Shown here: in pieces, positions 57,660-64,000 of the stretch
Layout: each line of letters starts with the position of its first letter
Position numbering within the stretch: position 1 is the first letter of the stretch
Assembly: GCA_009602735.1 (NCBI GenBank)
Contig: WELA01006442.1
Location: 30,700-94,699 of the forward strand
Reading direction: 5' to 3'
Source of the DNA: Mesotaenium endlicherianum
Taxonomy: Eukaryota > Streptophyta > Zygnematophyceae > Zygnematales > Mesotaeniaceae
DNA length: 64,000 nt
Notes under the pieces: generated by a model
Databases searched by the model: none
Seen by the model: the letters and a program-made list of their open reading frames with translations, nothing else
What the model was told of the DNA's origin: nothing
Program-made: the position numbers and the translations under genes

Positions 57660-59650
57660 TACTAATACTTCGTATTCGTATTCCATCACTAGGTGAAGAG
57701 TTTGAGGAGATATAATGAACATATGTCTTTGAGAGGATCCGGGAAGATGCCTCATACACGCAGCCTGTGTCATTTATAATTTGGTTCAGTTATTGACTGA
57801 TGACGCTTTGTTGCTTATTGACAGTTTCAAAAGGATGAAAATCTCACTTCGAAATAGGCGTTAGAAGAGCAAAAGCGGGTTACAAATCTAAAATTCAGGA
57901 AGAAGTTGTGAAAGTGAAACTAGCTGCTCCGCTGATAAGAGTAGTGGTAAAATCCACCCCTTTTCTTGCATCATGCATGACTGTCTTAACAGGTAGATTG
58001 TCTGTGGCGTTAAAGCAATTGGAGGAAATTTGAAAAAAAACACGAGGTCGTCAAAAGTACTTTGAAGCCTTGAAAGGAAGAGTAGATGGAATTTTTACTA
58101 AATTGACAAAGATGCTATGCGGAGTCCTGTATCTGATTCTTTCATGGCCATTTAAATGACTGCTGAATATAGGCATACGGGCGCAGCATTGACTGGATAC
58201 CGAAAGGAGAATAGAAGTTGGGGACGACCATCTAAGCCCTACCCATTGCTTGCGTTAAGTTTATAAGCTGCTTGAAGCATGCTTTCCAAAGAATAGCAAT
58301 GACAAGGTCCATCAAAATTTCAGTATTGCTCGTCGCAATATGCGAAGTATAGCCCGTATATATACATGTGTATATATACTTTTATGAACTATGCATTTAT
58401 GCGATGCAATAATGCAAACTATAGCTCATATGTATACACGCATGCAGATACTCAAATAAGCTTGCAATATTGTGAAGCATCAAGTCATAATTTAGATAAA
58501 TACATTCATATATTACTTAATATGCTTGCACGCGATAAAGTGAGTTGGTCACCTAATATGTTACAATACACAATTGTATACGAGTTACAAACTAATGCAA
58601 AACATTGAGCTAGGATGTATACATACATACACATCACTACGCTCTTTGTTACTTGCCAAATGACAAACCAACATATGGTACATCCTTAATATACCATATA
58701 CACAAGCAATCAAGACGACCAAAATTGTAACGATATCTAGTAATCTAATAAAAGCCAAATATGTGGATTGTTGCGATATGGCCAGATAAAACTGTAGGCG
58801 AATAGCAATTCGGAATGATGGGAGATGGTTGTGGGCTTGGTTAGCAAATGTCGTGCCAACAAGGCTAACTCTTGGCAAGGTGGTGCCATCGCATTGTTGT
58901 TGAATTGTAAACTCATTCCACATATACATGCTAGAGCAGCTAATCGAGTTCGACATTTGAAAATGAGGCCAACTTTCTATATAATTTAATTGTGAAAAGG
59001 TGTACGAGCTGCACCACTTCAACCACAGCAAGGGAGACACAATCTGCATGATGCACCGCCACTTGGCTCACTTATGCAAAGATTCGGGTATCGTCATTGA
59101 CCGTGAGGCCGCGGAGATCTTCCTACAAGCTATTAAGCAACACCTGAGAGGGGGCTATTGCACCTCTCATTGATCGCACAAGCGTTGACTACACGTTGGC
59201 TAATGCCTACAAAGCAGTGAAGAACATAGTCTCGCGGCCGCATGCAGCAACATTAGTGACAGGGTCGGATTGGCGTCCACTGGCGTGCACCAGAAGGTTT
59301 CGTCGATCCCGTCTTTGTCTGCACGCCTCACGCTGGCTCACCAGCAGCTGCAGCAGGCGCAAAGCAACGCTCGCAGCCTGCTGTGCAAACCTCGATGCAG
59401 AAGCGCAGCGTCCCGCGTGACAGCATCTCCATGTCAACCACCATGTAGGATAACCGTTGCTGGGCTTGCGATACGATAGGACATTCTTGCCGGGACTGCA
59501 CCATTGCGCAAAATGATGATCAGAGCAATAGCAAGTACTGCGGCAAGGTCGGGTTTTCGGGGGTCGTGCGTCGGCAGAAAAAGGGCAACCTCGAGAACGA
59601 GTAGACCCGCGAAGGTTTGACATCGGCTTGGGGCCAGCGCATGCAGGCGG
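57660..59650 (+). pseudogene. Old gag remnant related to element C (D)
   Basis: Plus-strand traces of a C-type gag. Around 57730-57780 the sequence encodes RIREDASYTQPVSFI, like KIRKDSSYTQSVAFI in C. Around 58230-58290 it shows a counterpart of DSTHCLRRFFKLLEARFP. At 58996-59160 a capsid-like stretch (HLAHLCKDSGIVIDREAAEI) follows, and at 59458-59499 there is a complete CCHC knuckle CWACDTIGHSCRDC. A segment containing an LTR-A fragment (58775-58996) lies between the first and second halves. It is a heavily degraded fossil of the C/M clade with no LTR of its own recognised. Confidence 0.6.
58775..58996 (+). repeat. Diverged LTR-A fragment inside the D remnant
   Basis: Matches the middle of LTR-A: GATATGGCCAGAT, CGGAATGATGGGAGATGG, GGTGGTGCCATCGCATTG, TAAACTCATTCCA, AAAATGAGGCCAACTTTC. 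It is truncated on both sides and strongly diverged. Confidence 0.7.
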
Positions 59651-60257
59651 CATCGCCTGGATGCAGTTGCCCGCCGCACTGACAAGTGGCAAATATGCTT
59701 AAGCTACAATGCAATCAGCAACGCGCTGGTTGCTTCCATGGTAAAGAACTCCCGGTTTCGTGCGCTGTTCGTTGCTGACAACGATGCATGCGGGGCGTTA
59801 TTTGCATTTGCGCCTGCCATAGACGCTCTCGCGCTGACAGTTAGCATATGCGCAACGTTTGCACGCACTCTAAGCATCAACATCGACCAGAGAAGCAAGC
59901 TACCGACAATTGCAGCCGCGACGAGCGAGCTGCTGTCGTCCACACATACGTTCGTTGGCGTAGCGACAGACACGCGATTGCTGACGCAGTGCTATGCGCT
60001 CAGGTACTCACACCTGGTGTCTCTGCACAGCACGGGCACAAATGCCATGTGGCAGCCACCTTACTGCCGGTGCTTTGACAAGCTACGCAATACCGTCCGC
60101 ACGCTCGCACGTCCGCACCTGACGATGATTGCGCAACAACAGTTGCAGGGGCAGTTGCCCTGCGCTTACACCTGTTAACAACTCTCATCCTTGCGCGCTC
60201 TGACACGTTGATAGGTGGCAAGTCTACGACCAGCGCAGCCCTGTCAAACATGACACG
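59651..60257 (+). other. GC-rich stretch following the gag remnant, possible protease region
   Basis: The sequence continues GC-rich and plus-strand biased after the zinc knuckle. An open frame at 59738-60178 includes TVSICATFARTLSIN and PTIAAATSELL, which loosely resembles the part after the aspartic protease active site, but no D-S/T-G motif is visible. I consider it the decayed continuation of element D; this is position-based. Confidence 0.3.
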
Positions 60258-60969
60258 TGTAATGAATTAGATATAATATTCAATCACTTAGAATAGTTAA
60301 TTTAGTTCAATTTATTGTACTCTAGTTAATATTAAGTCTGTTGGACTTTTAGTCATATCCAATATAATGACTCAACCAAGAGCAGCAAGCTGAAGTCAAC
60401 ATAGGACAGCTTGCCGACACATTTTTTGACAGTCAGCTGACTGCCGTACTTGGTGGTATTAGTGGACTACCTAGATATGCATTTAAGTGTGATATGCTAG
60501 ATGAATGGCCAGATGAAACCCTTGGGTGGATGGTGATTCGGGATAATGGGAGATGGCTGTGAATTTAGTTAGCCGAGGTCCTACCAACGTGGTTAATTCT
60601 CGGGTAGGCGGTGCCATCGCACTTGCCGTTGAACGGTAAACTCATTCCATGTACATAGGTTAGGTTATGCTCTCGAGTTCGGCATTCGGAAACGAGGCCA
60701 ACTCTCTTGCACCGCTTACTAGGAAAGATATGAATCCAAGGCGAGAAGCCATTAGTGCGAAATGTTTTCTAACCTTGCTTATGTAGGAGTTTACTAATTG
60801 CATGATTGATGCTCGTGTACTTGCATTTGACTGATGAGTATTGCTTACGCTAGTCGTGTGGTCTTTTGCTGATTAATAAGTTAACTAGAAAATACCATAA
60901 AAACTATTTACTGATATAAAGATCTCTTATTAATTGTCAATCGCTTATTGGTAAGTCGATTCATTTTAA
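60258..60969 (+). repeat. Solo LTR-A, diverged
   Basis: Full-length LTR-A (TGTAATGAATTAG...GATTCATTTTA, 712 bases), visibly older than the other complete copies. Flanking ACACG (60253-60257) and ACGCG (60970-60974) agree at four of five positions, consistent with an aged target duplication. It lies within the decayed D sequence. Confidence 0.88.
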
Positions 60970-61013
60970 CGCGTGAGAGTCCGCAGATAAGGTTGTGGAG
61001 AGCCTTGCGCAAG

Positions 61014-61330
61014 TTGAATGCGGTGGCATTACCTACTTGGGAGTTAAGCACGTCGATAAGACCTCAATTTATCAAATCCACATTTATCTCGCATCATTTT
61101 GAATCAGCATCTGTTGAAGATTTTATCTAGCTATTCATCGCATGAGCACATTACATTGAATGTATTAGTAGCCAGTTCACTAGGTTCGCTTAAGATGTTT
61201 GATTGATTGTCAAAGAATGTGTGAAAGAACGGACAAAATAGACTTTTGCCTGCCACTGTTTGTTTAATCATTATACAAATCATAAGTCATGTTAAAGGAG
61301 TGAGCCTAACTATATATTATAATTAACTAA
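61014..61330 (-). repeat. Diverged LTR-A fragment, reverse orientation
   Basis: Reverse-complement match to the central and 5' part of LTR-A: GCGGTGGCATTACCTACTTGGGAGTTAA, CGTCGATAAGACCTCAATTTATCAAATCCAC, TTGTCAAAGAATGTGTGA. It is truncated and old. Confidence 0.65.
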
Positions 61331-61849
61331 GATTAATTGAAATTCTAATTTTCTTTAATCATTTACAAAATGAGAAAAGGAGAGAAAGAGAGAAAGAGAT
61401 GAAAGGACAGATAGTGAGTGAGTAAAGTAAGATTTGTGTCCAAAATAGCGGATTCATATATATTTGTAAGTGTAACAATTTGAGCTTTTTAGGCGTATTT
61501 GGGACGCTTTCCTGATTACCTAAAGAACGTTACGCTATTCATCGATATATTATTTGATATGTGATTGCATCTTACTGAATTAATCGCCACACGCGTGTGC
61601 TGACTAATTCCTGGTCGATTGGCGAAACGACCAAGATGCTATTGCAAAAAGCATCGTAAAGTAATTTGCTTACTTTGCAATAGTACGACATAATTAATCA
61701 TTACGTTACCTCAATTAAATATGAAGGAATAAGGTAATTAATCAGTGATTAATTACTTTATTTTTACTTTCATTATTGCGGATATGATTGTCAGTGTTTT
61801 TGATCAACGTCAGTCATTAACCCGAGATAAAACACCTTTGAAGTGGCCA
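61331..61849. other. AT-rich spacer
   Basis: AT-rich sequence with an AGAGAAAG run near 61380. No gene recognised. Confidence 0.4.
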
Positions 61850-62575
61850 TGTGCACGGAGAAATACTTGCTCGCAGATACGACTATACACATCACACACG
61901 TATCTATGCACAAATGCTCAAAGTGTACGCATGTCTGTTTGCACTCATGTTGGCGTGCTTTCCATGCTCAGACGCATCGTTGCATGAATCCATGCACGCA
62001 CGGGCGCACTCACGCATGCACGCACTCACACATTACCCCCGCATGATAATCTTACCTTAGTGCTCTACCTATTGCCCAAGAGCAGCTTTAAATATAGACT
62101 ATACGGTCACAAGCCGCCTGTACGTTCGCACGCATAATTGCACGCACACACGTACGTACTCCCACCCGCACGTTTGCAAGCGTCGGTACGCTTCGAACAG
62201 TTCTAAGCAGTTTTAGATATTTCGGGTGCACCGTGCTTAACGACCGCTTTAGTACCCGAATACCTCTCAATCCCCTGCACCATGCATGATGGTGAAGCTT
62301 TTTTGGTAGCGGGGTTCATTTTACTCCGCACGCTCGAGCCCTTCCCAAGGCGCACGGAAAACTGGAACCGAGGCGCACGGGCAAACGGCACCCGTCGAGA
62401 TTTTTCACAAGCTTAGTCGTTGTGCTTGGGCAAACGGCCGAAGACTTCACATTATAACGAGAAAAGCTTCGCCAGAGTAGCGAAGAGCCGAGAACACGTT
62501 TTTCGACAGAGTGGCGAAGGAAACCCGGTCGAATTTGGGAGTATGGGTTGCGCCTCGAGATAGACGTGAAGTGCA
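61850..62575 (-). repeat. Dispersed repeat R, right inverted copy
   Basis: Reverse-complement partner of 51575-52330. The unique part spans about 62100-62575 and the TG/CA-rich part about 61850-62060. The order of landmarks is the mirror image of the left copy. Confidence 0.7.
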
Positions 62576-63388
62576 AGTTTTACAGGCACCACCAGGAAAC
62601 ACGATACCCGGGGGACGTCCAGGTGACGAGAACTCCGCAGGAGGTCGACAGAGCTGGCGGTATGATGCGGCTCGTGTTCGTCTGTTTTGACTTTTGAAGC
62701 AATCTGGACACTGCTAGCTCTTACACCGTTGTGTGCAACTGCTGCAAGGGTTATTTATTGTTCAACGCAAAGATGGTGTCCCGTTTCCACGAGCTCCCGT
62801 GTTGTTTCGTCTTTGCTAGCAAGAGGCGTCCAGTATGTTGTGGATAAGGTTAGGTTTGGGACATTCTAGTTTGCAGCCTAGTGCAACGTAATTGTAGACA
62901 TGAGCAGGCGGGATCTTTTGCGGTTAATGCCATTTCAATTGGAGCGCTTGGATTCTGCTCATACCTTCTGGTAAATAACCTCCTTAGATTGCTAGCCTTC
63001 TGCAGTCACTGTGCATGATTAGTTCCCCTCCCGTCTATGGACATGAAGCCATCATCTGCAGTCTGTCCCCCTGGTCAGTTGCTCTCTCTGGGCTTGCTAA
63101 TAATGGAGTGGCGAAACATTCTTCGATAAGTAAGACTTTAATCTAGAGTCATGCTTGGGTTTTTCGGATGGAGCGGTGTTTGTCCCCACTGGGTTCAGGT
63201 CGTGGTCACAATACCTCAGGGCAATGTATGCGTGCCCGTCTTTGAGTTTGTTGTGGTGTCATGTATCCTTTACAGTTTTGGAATCATTGAGGCCAACTTC
63301 TAAGTTTGTTGCTGGATGGCGAAGACATGTTTATCACGCTTGTGGTGGTGTGTCTGATAGTTCAACTATGTGATTTGTTTTGACGCCC
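62576..63388. other. Unassigned sequence upstream of a promoter-like region
   Basis: About 800 bases of mixed composition without a recognisable coding frame or known repeat. GT-rich patches near 63130-63370 could be part of a promoter or an LTR-like regulatory region. Confidence 0.35.
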
Positions 63389-63450
63389 TAGGGTTTTGGC
63401 TGGCCTTTATATATAGGTGTTGGAAAGGGGTCCGGTCTTTGCTGTGTGCA
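63389..63450 (+). promoter_or_regulatory. Telo-box plus TATA-box core promoter
   Basis: TAGGGTTT (63389-63396, complement of the plant telo-box AAACCCTA) is followed 12 bases later by TATATATA at 63408-63415, in the context CTTTATATATAGG. A start site about 30 bases further would fall near 63440-63447. The arrangement is typical of plant promoters, including those of some LTR elements. Confidence 0.5.
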
Positions 63451-63586
63451 ATCAGAATTGGAACAATTTAGTATTGTAAAATCTTGGTGAAATGAATAGG
63501 GTATATGTTGAGTTTGATTTCGGTTGTAGGTGATGGCTTAAAAAGCTTGGATTCTTTGAGACACCATTGATTGAAATCAATGAATC

Positions 63587-63871
63587 ATGAGGAAGTTTCT
63601 GTGCTGTATTCATTGTTCTTCTGCTTGCAGGCCTGTGACAATACCCTGGAAGCCTGAAGAATCGGAGATGAAAACTGCCCAGAATGTCAGCGTGTTTTAT
63701 CGGATATGTGCCGTTGACACCCGTAATGCCACAAGATATGGTTGGTGGCAATTTGGTGGTGGCTTTCTTACAAGGTTTCTCCCTTCGAACTTTCCGGGTT
63801 TGCCTATTCGCAAAGGAGACCCGGTTGCTTGTTGCTATGACACATATTTGGGTCGAAACATAGTTTTGTAA
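63587..63871 (+). CDS. Hypothetical small protein downstream of a TATA promoter
   Basis: A 94-codon frame, MRKFLCCIHC to YLGRNIVL, ends in TAA at 63869-63871. It lies about 140 bases after the inferred transcription start and is the first sizeable open frame there. It is rich in aromatic and cysteine residues (YGWWQFGGGF, CCYDTYLG) and has no motif I recognise. A good splice acceptor (TTCTTCTGCTTGCAG, ending 63630) lies inside it, so the real coding part may be an exon starting at 63631. It may equally be untranslated leader. No similarity can be claimed without a search. Confidence 0.28.
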   Translation: MRKFLCCIHCSSACRPVTIPWKPEESEMKTAQNVSVFYRICAVDTRNATRYGWWQFGGGFLTRFLPSNFPGLPIRKGDPVACCYDTYLGRNIVL

Positions 63872-64000
63872 ATACGTTATTGAGGTTTTATACTTGTAAG
63901 CATGTGTGGCAAGACGAGAGTTACTCACCGTGACAAAAGGTGATGTGTTGACAGGCCTCCGACGGGAACGAAGGTTTACGAGCTCATTAACTTCATTAAG
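63872..64000. other. Window end
   Basis: Nothing recognised in the last 129 bases. If the preceding frame is an exon, this is its 3' UTR or next intron. Confidence 0.3.

Noticed and set aside
58350-58385. GTATATATACATGTGTATATATAC near-palindrome as a regulatory hairpin
   Set aside because: A simple AT repeat in decayed sequence, with no partner motif or gene nearby.
1-64000. tRNA, rRNA, CRISPR arrays, LINE or SINE elements, Polintons
   Set aside because: I looked for cloverleaf-type A and B boxes, regularly spaced direct repeats, endonuclease/LINE RT motifs, poly-A tails with target duplications, and capsid or PolB genes, and saw none that I could support.

Overview
This window reads as nuclear DNA of a streptophyte: a charophyte alga is most likely, an early land plant is possible, and I cannot name the species. 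The basis is the dominance of Ty3/Gypsy chromoviruses with a plant-type initiator-tRNA primer site (TGGTATCGGAGCAG), a telo-box plus TATA promoter, G-box/ABRE motifs, intron-style splice acceptors, and a Gypsy element carrying a C5 DNA methyltransferase, an arrangement reported before for charophytes and dinoflagellates. There are no bacterial operons, rRNA, tRNA or CRISPR arrays. Two single Ns (32089, 34713) mark assembly joins.

Layout. 0-1.1 kb: probable last exon of a host gene with a small CxxC/CxxC zinc motif. 1.8-5 kb: a truncated Gypsy pol and an LTR scrap. 5-7 kb: AT-rich DNA without genes. 7.1-14.2 kb: LTR-B family, a reversed 3' end butting against complete element B1. 14.2-16.4 kb: a minus-strand C5-methyltransferase fossil split by a solo LTR-B with a perfect ATGTC duplication. 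16.4-25.5 kb: chromovirus A1 (minus). 25.5-28.1 kb: element M (plus), a second methyltransferase fragment joined directly to a Gypsy reverse transcriptase and integrase. 28.1-35.0 kb: chromovirus A2 (minus, truncated). 35.0-51.5 kb: element C (minus), a Gypsy element ending in a PHD finger, interrupted by complete chromovirus A3 (39.3-48.1 kb, TATAT duplications). 51.5-62.6 kb: a region bracketed by a diverged inverted repeat and holding a solo LTR-A, a TRIM-like mini-retroelement, an internally deleted piggyBac element with TTAA ends, a fossil gag related to C, and more LTR-A copies. 62.6-64 kb: a TATA/telo-box promoter and a possible small gene.

Main biology. Almost every retroelement here carries a chromatin module: chromodomains (A, B), a PHD finger (C) and C5 DNA methyltransferases (M and the 14-16 kb fossil). 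M and C share reverse-transcriptase and integrase signatures that differ from A and B, so one clade seems to have used both a histone reader and a DNA-methylation writer. The A family also has an unrecognised third reading frame (ORF3) between the chromodomain and the 3' LTR. It is present in all three long copies, preceded by duplicates of the polypurine tract and a TATA-like box. In A2 it is much more diverged than the neighbouring gag-pol. ORF3 and the methyltransferase/PHD clade are the best candidates here for an under-described system. All LTR elements are treated as fossils and described only at the level of parts.
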